Assembly (NCBI GenBank): GCA_964432995.1
Contig: CAYSPU010000130.1
Span: forward strand, 1 to 16,290
Source of the DNA: CAYSPU01 sp964432995
Lineage (GTDB): Bacteria; Verrucomicrobiota; Verrucomicrobiia; Limisphaerales; JAHDYP01
Direction: 5' to 3'
Length of the DNA: 16,290 bases
The notes under the pieces were generated by a model that saw nothing but the letters and a program-made list of their open reading frames with translations, had not been told where the DNA came from and searched no databases. Of this stretch, positions 1 to 6,262 are shown one piece after another. The first letter of the stretch is position 1, and each line of letters begins with the position of its first letter. Made by a program: the position numbers and the translations under genes.

Positions 1-87
1 GCCACGCAGGCCGTTGCGGTACAATTTGTCGGTGAGGCTGGGGAGGGTGGACCCGGCCAGGCCTGCCTGGAAAGCGGCCTCGACTTG
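1..87 (-). pseudogene. In-frame continuation of the glycoside hydrolase gene beyond its TGA stop
   Basis: Reading on past the TGA at 90-88 in the same minus-strand frame gives 29 further open codons to the window edge, starting QVEAAFQAGLAG and ending TDKLYRNGLRG. This is recognisably the next segment of a GH-A clan barrel, where relatives as I recall them have a Trp followed by Q-[IV]-E-x-A-F-x-x-G-L-A-G and then FSFTD-W. The stop sits where that Trp (TGG) is expected. Later residues also depart from the expected pattern (PSLTDKL where FSFTDDW would be usual). I infer a decaying 3' part, but sequencing error or readthrough cannot be excluded. Confidence 0.55.
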
Positions 88-804
88 TCACTTGAGGATC
101 TCGGCCTGGCGGGCTTCACCTTCGCGCAAACTGTCGATCCCTGTCTCCCCGAGCAGGAGCGGCCGGGTGTTGGCCAGGGTCTGCAACCGGGCGAGGTAGC
201 CCGTGAAGGCCCGACGCTCGTGCAGGAAGACGTTGAAAGTGAGAAAATCGGCGTTCTGGGTCTGCAGATACTCCGTGGGCGGGTACGACGCCCAGGTGAA
301 CAAGACGTCGGGATCCAATTCCTTGCCCGCGGCGATCAACCGGTCAACGAACGCCGCGGTGCGCCGGGCCCCCTGCCAGCGGACAATCTCCGCGGGGATC
401 TCGTTGGCCACACTGTAGGCGAACACCGCCGGATGGCCGCGGCAGACCGAGACCGCCTGGGTCACCGTATTGATGGCCTCCCGCTGCAAATCAAGCCGGT
501 CCAGGAAACATAGATAGTGCGGCCACGGGATGTCGATCAACAACCGCAGTCCGTGTTCCGCCGCCAGATCCAGAAACCAGCGAGGTGGAACCTGGTAGAT
601 CCGCAGCGTGTTCGCCCCCAATTCGCGCGCCCGGCGCAGGTCCTCCCCGGTCGCGGTCCGCGACAGGAAACCGCCGTCCAGACCGCCGGCAGTCAGCGGG
701 CCGTAGGTCACCCCCTTCACCAGGAACCGCCGGGCGCCCGCGCGAAAGAACTTCCCCTCCACGCGAACGCGAGCAAGGCCTTCGGTAGCTGCGTCAGTGC
801 TCAC
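88..804 (-). CDS. Glycoside hydrolase clan A (GH2-type TIM barrel) protein, truncated by an in-frame stop
   Basis: The 238-residue product starts at GTG with a GAGG-type ribosome-binding site about 11 nt upstream. It resembles the TIM-barrel catalytic domain of GH2/GH5-like retaining glycosidases. Visible landmarks are the strand-1 motif FLVKGVTYGP (27-36), LGANTLRIYQVPP (62-74), the acid/base Asn-Glu pair in SVANEIP (N134, E135) and the probable nucleophile E220 in LLLGETGID. In Verrucomicrobiota, as I recall, such barrels occur alone or ahead of a glycosyltransferase domain; the substrate cannot be told from sequence. The barrel is incomplete because strand 8 lies beyond the TGA at 90-88. 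It is the last gene of a three-gene minus-strand row, 63 bp after the secreted protein. Family assignment is fairly sure; whether it makes an active enzyme is doubtful. Confidence 0.75.
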   Translation of the reverse strand: MSTDAATEGLARVRVEGKFFRAGARRFLVKGVTYGPLTAGGLDGGFLSRTATGEDLRRARELGANTLRIYQVPPRWFLDLAAEHGLRLLIDIPWPHYLCFLDRLDLQREAINTVTQAVSVCRGHPAVFAYSVANEIPAEIVRWQGARRTAAFVDRLIAAGKELDPDVLFTWASYPPTEYLQTQNADFLTFNVFLHERRAFTGYLARLQTLANTRPLLLGETGIDSLREGEARQAEILK

Positions 805-867
805 TGGATGTGCCGCCTCTGTGTTTACGGCAGCAGGAACGGCGAGGCAACCGAATCCCCTCCGGCT

Positions 868-1860
868 TCACGGCCACAGGGCAGCTCCCCGATAAAACCC
901 GGTCGGAAACAGCGCCGCCTCCGCATCCACCACCTCGAACGATGACCCTACCAACATGTTGACCGCCAACGTCACCCACTCCACCAAGTCCGAGCTGACC
1001 TCGACCGCATAGGTCCGCCCCGCCTCCCCATGGCATCGGACCACGCAACCGACTCCCGGCACCACCCCCAGCACCTCCAGCCGGCACGGCTCCGGCACCG
1101 CCACATCCGCCACCACGCGGTAGTCGTCGAACACCATGTAATTGCCCCCCAGCGCGGGGTTCTCGTACCCCTTGATCCACACGGCGTCGATGTCTCCGAG
1201 GTTCAGCCGCGTCTTGCCCGGCAACTGCGTGATCGGCTGGTTCTCGGCCAGAACCACTCCCCCGAACGTGGCCGTCCAGCGGTTGCTGGCGAAGTCCATG
1301 CGCATCTCCAGGTCATACGGGGTCGCCACATCGAAGTAGTAGCCGGTGGGAACGAACGGGCTCGTGTCGCCCTCCAGTTGATAGGTGATCTCCCCGTTCC
1401 GATTGTCGAAATCCAACGAAAACAGCCGCACGCCATCCAGGTTGTACACACTCCAGCGGAACGAATCCCGATTCTCCTCGGGCGGCTCCGGGTCGAAGAC
1501 CGCCATGGTCACCCGGAATCCGACCACCGGCTTTCCGATCGCCACTGGGTCCACATTCAGCGGCGGAAAGATGCTTACCGGGCCGTTCGTGTTCGCCGGC
1601 GTGTAGAAACCGAGCAACGCCTGCTGCCCCCATCCCTCGAAGTAGTTCGTCACCACAGCACTGCCGCCGCTTGCCTCCGCCGGGAAACACGTCCACCCCC
1701 CCTGCCCTTCCACGGTGTAGTCCAACTCGAACTCCGGCCCTTCAAACCCCGTCTCGTAGACAACCCCCGCCCAGCCCGTGACCCACACCGCCACCAGCAC
1801 GCACCCCGCCACGCGGCGCGCCGCCCCTCGCCAACGCCAAATCGCCCTCGATGCTCCCAT
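868..1860 (-). CDS. Secreted protein with jelly-roll-like domain and verrucomicrobial C-terminal beta-sandwich tail
   Basis: The product has 330 residues. The start is the ATG at 1860-1858, with AAAGGG seven bases upstream. The N-terminus is a Sec-type signal: a basic segment with Arg at 15-16, a hydrophobic core at about 18-32, and mature sequence from about residue 32. Residues 33-252 begin YETGFEG and end YMVFDDYRV, a pattern resembling LamG/concanavalin-like carbohydrate-binding or structural domains. Residues 258-326 form a short domain with GRTYAVEVSSDLVEW and AALFPTGFYR, a tail recurrent at the C-termini of secreted Verrucomicrobia/Planctomycete proteins (recalled, not searched). No catalytic motif is visible. 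An extracellular or cell-surface role, perhaps polysaccharide binding beside the glycosidase gene, is inference. The open frame continues upstream to 3411, but that part lies out of frame inside the lipoprotein gene and is not coding. Confidence 0.75.
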   Translation of the reverse strand: MGASRAIWRWRGAARRVAGCVLVAVWVTGWAGVVYETGFEGPEFELDYTVEGQGGWTCFPAEASGGSAVVTNYFEGWGQQALLGFYTPANTNGPVSIFPPLNVDPVAIGKPVVGFRVTMAVFDPEPPEENRDSFRWSVYNLDGVRLFSLDFDNRNGEITYQLEGDTSPFVPTGYYFDVATPYDLEMRMDFASNRWTATFGGVVLAENQPITQLPGKTRLNLGDIDAVWIKGYENPALGGNYMVFDDYRVVADVAVPEPCRLEVLGVVPGVGCVVRCHGEAGRTYAVEVSSDLVEWVTLAVNMLVGSSFEVVDAEAALFPTGFYRGAALWP

Positions 1861-1913
1861 CGTTCTGCCCTTTCTCTTCGCCCATCCCCCCCGAGTCAAA
1901 CCTGCCGACCCCG

Positions 1914-4211
1914 TCAGCGCTGACGCGCCCCCCGGGAACTGGACGGACTCGACGGACTCGGCGCCGCCGACGACCGTGATCCCTGCGACGGCGCACTGTA
2001 GGACGGCGCGGCGGGCGCACTCCGGGACGGCGCCGGAGTATAGGATGGCGCGCTCCGTGAGGGAGCCGGAGTATAGGATGGCGCGCTCCGTGAGGGAGCC
2101 GGAGACGCTGCACTCCGCGACGGTGCCGGAGTGTACGACGGCGTCACGCGCGAGCTTGGCGATGGACTGGATACAGACGACGGCATCGTCCGGGGCGCGG
2201 CCGTCGACGGCGTGTAGGCCGGTCCTGACACCGGCGCGCGGCTCGACGGCGTCGGTGGCGTCAGCGTGGCCGCTCGCGAAGTCTCCATTCGACTGCTGCT
2301 GGCGACCGCGCCTGCGGGATTGGATGAGGGTATCGCCGACGACGACTGCCGTGAACGCGGCGCGGTCGACGGGCGGGCGGGCGGCGATTGGGGCGTGCTC
2401 GTGGCCGGCGGGCTGCTGCGCTGCGGCGTGCGCGTCTCGGAGCTTGGGGAGCGGCTCGGAGCGGCCGGACGTGCCGATTCCTGCGCGCCCTCCCGCCGGG
2501 ACGGTGCGACCGTGGCCGGCTTCGAAGTGCTCGAACGAGGCGTCACCGCCGGCGCCGCGTCGCGCGACGGCTCGCTCGAACGCGACCCGGTTGTCCCCGG
2601 AGCCTTCGCGGCCGGGGTCCGCGTGCGCGGCGATGCCTGGGGCGTGGAACGCGCACTCGGGGAGGAGTAGCTGCGGGTATCGACCGGCCGGGTGCGGGCG
2701 GTCTCGGCGGCCGCACGCGCCGGCTCCGAACGGGCCAGCGTCTCGCTGCGGCGGGCGGATTCCTGCTGTCGCCGCAGAACCTGGGACGGCGGAGCGGCGC
2801 TCTGTTGCGGGAGGTTCGGCCGATAGACACTCAGGGTCGCGCCGCTGCGATCCAGCCTGCCTGCCGTCTGGGGCGCAGCCGGCTCGGGCCGCGCGCTGGT
2901 CCGCAGCGTGACTTTCGGAACCTCGCGGCGCGTCGCGGCAACCACATCCCGCGTCCCGGGCCCCTGGTTGATGATGGTGTTCCCACGGCCGACGGCGTAG
3001 TTGTTGATGACCGTGGTGTTCCCGTAGAAGTTGTTCACGGTGGTGGCCGGTGCCCGATGGTGCCAGGGACGATCGGAATGAAAGCGCGCCGTGGAAACAA
3101 ACGTGTACCGAGCCGCCGGCAATCCGAAGCCAAAACCGACACTCACGCGCCGCCCGTGATAAAGGAACCCGGTGCCGGCCACGTAGACACTGTGGGGCGG
3201 CAGCGGCGCCCATCCGTGGTAACCGCGGTGATGCCGCCAAGTGACCCAGGCCGGCCCCCAGCAGGTGTCCGGCATCCAAAGCCACCCCCACCGGGCATGA
3301 CAATGCCACCGCCCATAGTGGAACGGCGCCCATCCCCACGTGTAATACGAATGCCAATACCAACCGCAGTCCGTCCACACCCAGCGCCCCCCATGGCAAT
3401 ACGGTTGCCATCCCACATCAATCACCGCCACCGTCGGCTGCCAGCACCAACCATAGTCCGGCACCTCCCGCCATGCCCCATACGGCGACAGCGTGTTGTA
3501 AAAGTAGTTGTAGGTCACCGGTTGGGCCGGCGCCTCGGCCACCGCCGGGGCCGCTGCCGGTTCCGCGGCCGGCTCCGGCGCGGCGGCTGCCACTGTGGGC
3601 GCTGGCGTCTCCACGGGCGCCGCCGTCTCCGCGGGCACAGCCATTTCCGCGGGCACAGCCATTTCCGCGGGCGGCGTTGCCTCGGCGGGGGCTTCCTCCG
3701 CGGCCTCCGCCACAACCGCTGCCGCACCCTCCGTGTCACCGTCGTGACGCAGCATCGCGGCGATCACCTCATCGGATATGCCCAGATCCTGAAGATACAA
3801 CACGTCGTTCACCTGCAGCCGATACGGGGTCTTGCTGCGCTCGACGTAGACCAGCAGAACGGGGTCGCCCACCCGCGCCTGCGCCAACTGGACGATCTCC
3901 AGAGCCCCGGGCGAGAGTTGGGGGGGGGCAGGCACGGCCACCGGCGCCGGGGCCGCCGCCTCCTCCGCCGGAGCGCCAGGAGCCGCGGCCGCCGCCGCCG
4001 CGACTTCCGGGTTCTCCGCGTTCGTGTTGGCTGCGGCCTCCACGCCTGGAGCGGGAGCCGCGTTCGTCGCCGCCACCGCCTGGCTGTTCGTCGCCGCTGC
4101 CGGTTCGACGGGTGGCGCTTCGGCTTCGGCGCCGAGTTGGCAGCCGGTCAGCACCAACGATCCCGCGGCCGCCAGAGAAACCGCGGTCACGACCAGCAAA
4201 CGAGGTTTCAT
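1914..4211 (-). CDS. Large Ala/Pro/Ser-rich lipoprotein with Trp/Tyr-rich DUF6600-type domain
   Basis: The product has 765 residues. I chose the ATG at 4211-4209 because AGAAAGGG lies six bases upstream and a lipoprotein signal follows at once; an ATG 14 codons earlier lacks these. The signal ends in the lipobox LTGC (Cys24). Then come an Ala/Pro-rich linker (25-100), a small folded segment (102-157, ALEIVQLAQARVGDPVL to AAMLRHDG), a second Ala/Pro/Glu linker with AVPAEM repeats (about 165-232), an aromatic domain (234-340) and a Ser/Pro/Arg-rich tail to the end. The aromatic domain carries SPYGAW, YGWCWQP, WVWTDCGWYW, WGWAPFHYGRW and WGPAWVTWR, the pattern I associate with DUF6600. It is probably anchored in the outer membrane or periplasm; function is unknown. 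The tail has 11-residue repeats (APSRSAPSYTP). A 54-bp gap to the next gene suggests co-transcription. Confidence 0.85.
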   Translation of the reverse strand: MKPRLLVVTAVSLAAAGSLVLTGCQLGAEAEAPPVEPAAATNSQAVAATNAAPAPGVEAAANTNAENPEVAAAAAAAPGAPAEEAAAPAPVAVPAPPQLSPGALEIVQLAQARVGDPVLLVYVERSKTPYRLQVNDVLYLQDLGISDEVIAAMLRHDGDTEGAAAVVAEAAEEAPAEATPPAEMAVPAEMAVPAETAAPVETPAPTVAAAAPEPAAEPAAAPAVAEAPAQPVTYNYFYNTLSPYGAWREVPDYGWCWQPTVAVIDVGWQPYCHGGRWVWTDCGWYWHSYYTWGWAPFHYGRWHCHARWGWLWMPDTCWGPAWVTWRHHRGYHGWAPLPPHSVYVAGTGFLYHGRRVSVGFGFGLPAARYTFVSTARFHSDRPWHHRAPATTVNNFYGNTTVINNYAVGRGNTIINQGPGTRDVVAATRREVPKVTLRTSARPEPAAPQTAGRLDRSGATLSVYRPNLPQQSAAPPSQVLRRQQESARRSETLARSEPARAAAETARTRPVDTRSYSSPSARSTPQASPRTRTPAAKAPGTTGSRSSEPSRDAAPAVTPRSSTSKPATVAPSRREGAQESARPAAPSRSPSSETRTPQRSSPPATSTPQSPPARPSTAPRSRQSSSAIPSSNPAGAVASSSRMETSRAATLTPPTPSSRAPVSGPAYTPSTAAPRTMPSSVSSPSPSSRVTPSYTPAPSRSAASPAPSRSAPSYTPAPSRSAPSYTPAPSRSAPAAPSYSAPSQGSRSSAAPSPSSPSSSRGARQR
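2035..2100 (-). repeat. Two perfect tandem 33-bp repeats in the lipoprotein tail
   Basis: Positions 2035-2067 and 2068-2100 are identical 33-bp units, with diverged copies on both sides. Each encodes the 11-residue period APSRSAPSYTP of the Ser/Pro tail. The unit length is a multiple of three, so gain or loss of copies keeps the frame. Exact identity suggests recent duplication. Confidence 0.9.
3628..3671 (-). repeat. 18-bp tandem repeat (about 2.4 copies) encoding AVPAEM
   Basis: Positions 3628-3645 and 3646-3663 are identical 18-bp units, followed by eight more matching bases. They encode the hexapeptide repeat AVPAEM in the linker between the small N-terminal domain and the aromatic domain of the lipoprotein. 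Copy-number change would lengthen or shorten the linker without a frameshift. Confidence 0.85.
3920..3928. repeat. Homopolymer run of nine G (nine C on the coding strand)
   Basis: Nine G in a row lie inside the lipoprotein gene and encode part of VPAPPQL, upstream of both folded domains. The frame is intact in this sequence. Such a tract is prone to replication slippage and sequencing error. Confidence 0.9.
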
Positions 4212-4278
4212 GGAATACCCTTTCTGAAATCCGATGTTCTGCGCTTCTTTCATGTTCTCAGGACCGCGGGCTCTTCAC

Positions 4279-4293
4279 TCTGAGTCACTCAGA
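4279..4293. promoter_or_regulatory. 15-bp perfect palindrome, possible operator
   Basis: TCTGAGT and ACTCAGA are perfect inverted arms around a single central C. It lies 68 bp upstream of the lipoprotein start codon. The symmetry and size fit a dimeric regulator site, but a chance palindrome is possible. Confidence 0.3.
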
Positions 4294-4451
4294 TGATGTT
4301 TCCCGATCCATCACGTTAGACTGGGGTGCGCGGCCCCCTATTCAGTGCCCTGCCCGGTCTCGAGCCGGGGCGGTCCGTCACCCGCCGGCTTTCTATCCTA
4401 CGCACCGGTTCGGGAATGTCAAAGACCCCGGCTCCCGGCCCGGTTTGGCGG

Positions 4452-4480
4452 TTGACTTGGCGGCAGGTGTGCCGTGTCAT
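4452..4480 (+). promoter_or_regulatory. Candidate sigma70 promoter of the beta-CASP nuclease gene
   Basis: TTGACT (4452-4457) and TGTCAT (4475-4480) are separated by 17 bp, matching the consensus at five of six and four of six positions. Transcription would start near 4487, giving a leader of about 185 nt that begins just before the stem-loop at 4495. Confidence 0.4.
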
Positions 4481-4494
4481 GCGGGAAAGAAGAA

Positions 4495-4520
4495 GCGGGC
4501 ATCCCCTGCGGGATGCCCGC
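4495..4520. other. Strong 11-bp stem-loop
   Basis: GCGGGCATCCC (4495-4505) and GGGATGCCCGC (4510-4520) are perfect complements around the loop CTGC. On the minus strand it is followed by the T-rich stretch TTCTTCTTT, which looks like an intrinsic terminator for leftward transcription. On the plus strand it would form near the 5' end of the nuclease mRNA. No minus-strand gene upstream would need a terminator, so its role is open: antisense terminator, leader stabiliser or repeat element. Confidence 0.6.
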
Positions 4521-4550
4521 TCAACCCAAACAACCACACGATCCTCCTCT

Positions 4551-4599
4551 CCGCCAGCAAGACTGGCGGGCAGAGTTGCCTGCAACCAACGAGCAACTC
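4551..4599 (+). other. Two further stem-loops in the nuclease leader
   Basis: CCGCCAG (4551-4557) pairs with CTGGCGG (4563-4569) around loop CAAGA. GAGTTGC (4573-4579) pairs with GCAACTC (4593-4599) around a 13-nt loop that holds a second GCAAC. Together with the 4495 hairpin they suggest a structured 5' leader. I recognise no known riboswitch class. Confidence 0.4.
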
Positions 4600-4672
4600 C
4601 GACTTCGAGCAGTCCCTGATTGGACGGCCGGGAGCGCGGATCTGTTCAAATATTGTTGGCGCGACGAAGATC

Positions 4673-6049
4673 ATGCATCTCACGAACTTGAATCCCGCCG
4701 ACGAGGTGGGGGCCAGCGGTTGGCTCGTGGAGCTCGACGGGCACCACCTGTTGCTGGACGCCGGAACCCACCCCAAGCGCGAGGGCCGGGCCAGCCTCCC
4801 CCTCCTCGACCGGATCGGATCGGTCGACCTGGACGCCATCGCCATCTCGCACTGCCACCACGATCACGTGGGCGCACTGCCGTTGGCCGTCCGCGGCTCC
4901 CCCCGCGCCCACGTCCTGATGACGGAACTGAGCTACTTCCTGGTCGAACGCGTGCTTCACAACTCCGTCAACGTGATGAAGCGGCAGCGGGATGAACTCG
5001 GTATCCGTGAATACCCCCTCTACTCCCATCACGAGGTGGACGAGATGGCGGACCGGTTTCAGGGATTCCGCTACTTCCGCGAGGTGGAATGGGCGGCCCA
5101 TCACAAGACTCGGGCCGGACGGCGGTCGCCTTCGCTTGAGTTCTACGACGCCGGCCACGCCCTCGGCTCGGCCGGCATCATGGTCCGCGGACAGCGGGAG
5201 ACACTCTTCTACTCAGGTGACGTCTCCTTCGGCGATCAGACCCTGCTGAAGGGGGCCCGGTTCGAGGACGTCGAGGCGGACGTTCTGATACTCGAATGCA
5301 CGCGGGGAGCACGTTCCACTCCCCCTGGATTCACCCGAGAGGCCGAGACCGAGCGGTTGTTGCTGGCGATCCAGGAGGTGCTGAAGCGCCGGGGGACGGT
5401 CTTGCTGCCCACGTTCGCCCTTGGGCGCACCCAGGAGATCCTCGCCCTGCTGGCGCTCTGGACCCGAGCCGGCCGCCTCCGGAACCAGCCCATCCACGTG
5501 GGAGGCCTCGGCCGTGTCTTCACGGAGATCTACGACCTCCAGGCCCACCGGACCCACCGCCAGCACAGCAACCTGCTCCTCAACGAAGCCCTCAACCTGG
5601 CCGTGGTCGACACCCGCCAACTCGCCAACCTCAAGCTCACCGGCGGCCGCATCTTCGTCCTCACCGCCGGCATGATGAGCGAACACACCGCCGCCCACGA
5701 CCTCGCGGTGCGCCTCCTGGGCGACGAACGCCACGGCATCTTCTTCGTCGGCTACGCCGACCCCGAGACGCCCGGCGGCCGTTTGAAAGCCGCCAAACCC
5801 GGTGAGACCTTCCCGTTCAGCCCCTCCGCCGGCAACGTCAGCCGCCACTGCGATGTGCGCGACTTCGATCTCACGGCCCACGCTAACCGCGAGGAACTCG
5901 TCGAATTCGTCGGCCAGGTCGCCCCCCGCGTCGTTCTCCTGAGCCATGGCGAGCCTCCCGCCCGGCGGTGGATCGCCGAGCAAATCCAGGCCCGTTTCCC
6001 CCGCGTCCGGGTCGTCGAACCGCAGCCGGGCGAACCGATTGAGACGTAG
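4673..6049 (+). CDS. MBL-fold / beta-CASP family metallo-nuclease (RNA-processing type)
   Basis: The product has 458 residues, typical for single-unit prokaryotic beta-CASP nucleases. The zinc site is visible: HCHHDH at 60-65 (H60, H62, D64, H65), H162 in GHALGSAG, D183 in YSGDVS, and H425 in LSHGEP. Beta-CASP motifs are E208 in LILECTRG (motif A, where ESTYG is commoner), H403 in DLTAHAN (motif B) and H425 (motif C). LLPTFALGRTQEIL (244-257) and VLTAGMM (329-335) are also family-typical. The family contains CPSF73/RNase J relatives that cut or trim RNA in the cytoplasm; the exact substrate is unknown. The ATG at 4673 begins MHLTNLNPADEVGAS, matching the usual N-terminus; the frame is open further upstream, but that part shows no homology and contains the stem-loops. 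The ribosome-binding site is weak. It is probably monocistronic, with 213 bp before asnA. Confidence 0.9.
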   Translation: MHLTNLNPADEVGASGWLVELDGHHLLLDAGTHPKREGRASLPLLDRIGSVDLDAIAISHCHHDHVGALPLAVRGSPRAHVLMTELSYFLVERVLHNSVNVMKRQRDELGIREYPLYSHHEVDEMADRFQGFRYFREVEWAAHHKTRAGRRSPSLEFYDAGHALGSAGIMVRGQRETLFYSGDVSFGDQTLLKGARFEDVEADVLILECTRGARSTPPGFTREAETERLLLAIQEVLKRRGTVLLPTFALGRTQEILALLALWTRAGRLRNQPIHVGGLGRVFTEIYDLQAHRTHRQHSNLLLNEALNLAVVDTRQLANLKLTGGRIFVLTAGMMSEHTAAHDLAVRLLGDERHGIFFVGYADPETPGGRLKAAKPGETFPFSPSAGNVSRHCDVRDFDLTAHANREELVEFVGQVAPRVVLLSHGEPPARRWIAEQIQARFPRVRVVEPQPGEPIET

Positions 6050-6210
6050 CGCGCCCTCCGGCCGCGATGTGGACCCCGTGCAAAACTTTGTTGCACCTAC
6101 GACAAAAGGTTGCCATCCGGTCGGTCGTCGCCGCAGGGCGTTCCGCATGTGACACCGGCAGCGCCCGAGAGGCAAAGAGCGCTGGCCGGCGGATGTGAGT
6201 GCCGGGCGAG

Positions 6211-6239
6211 TTGCACTGCCGGCTTCGACCGTCTACGCT
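6211..6239 (+). promoter_or_regulatory. Weak candidate promoter of asnA
   Basis: TTGCAC (6211-6216) and TACGCT (6234-6239) are spaced by 17 bp. The -10 resembles the TACGGT before the fumarase gene in this window. The predicted start near 6246 leaves about 17 nt before the GTG start codon. Each box matches consensus at only three positions. Confidence 0.3.
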
Positions 6240-6262
6240 AGCCGGGAATTCGCCCTCAACGC

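Larger units (their letters stand above)
4212..4672. other. Divergent intergenic region, 461 bp, with promoter candidate and stem-loops
   Basis: This region separates the minus-strand lipoprotein gene from the plus-strand nuclease gene. It holds a 15-bp palindrome (4279-4293), a sigma70-like promoter candidate for the nuclease gene (4452-4480) and three perfect stem-loops (4495-4520, 4551-4569, 4573-4599). A short open frame at 4326-4619 shows no family features and overlaps the hairpins, so I do not call it. No tRNA or known riboswitch motif was recognised, and I found no convincing promoter for the lipoprotein gene. Confidence 0.7.

Noticed and set aside
2000..2140. CRISPR-like repeat array
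   Set aside because: The units are directly adjacent in-frame coding repeats without spacers.
1861..3411. Upstream extension of the secreted-protein frame (open to 3411 on the minus strand)
   Set aside because: It lies in another frame of the well-supported lipoprotein gene, has no family features, and a good ribosome-binding site and signal peptide occur at 1860.
2388..4283. 631-codon plus-strand frame antisense to the lipoprotein gene
   Set aside because: Arg/Gly/His-rich shadow of a high-GC repetitive gene; no start signal or recognisable domain.
4326..4619. 97-codon plus-strand frame in the divergent intergenic region
   Set aside because: It overlaps the promoter candidate and stem-loops, has no ribosome-binding site of note and no recognisable motif.
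3473..4672. Upstream extension of the nuclease frame
   Set aside because: The extra 400 residues are Pro/Arg-rich antisense shadow plus the intergenic hairpins; the metallo-beta-lactamase domain begins at the ATG 4673.
4212..4672. tRNA or known riboswitch in the 461-bp divergent gap
   Set aside because: No cloverleaf with T-arm consensus and no recognised riboswitch core could be found by reading; only simple stem-loops.
6078..6096. GTGCAA/TTGCAC stem-loop after the nuclease gene as a terminator
   Set aside because: Only 6 bp with a 7-nt loop and no T tract on the plus strand; too weak to call.
5213..6175. 320-codon minus-strand frame antisense to the nuclease gene
   Set aside because: Antisense shadow; composition mirrors the conserved sense protein.
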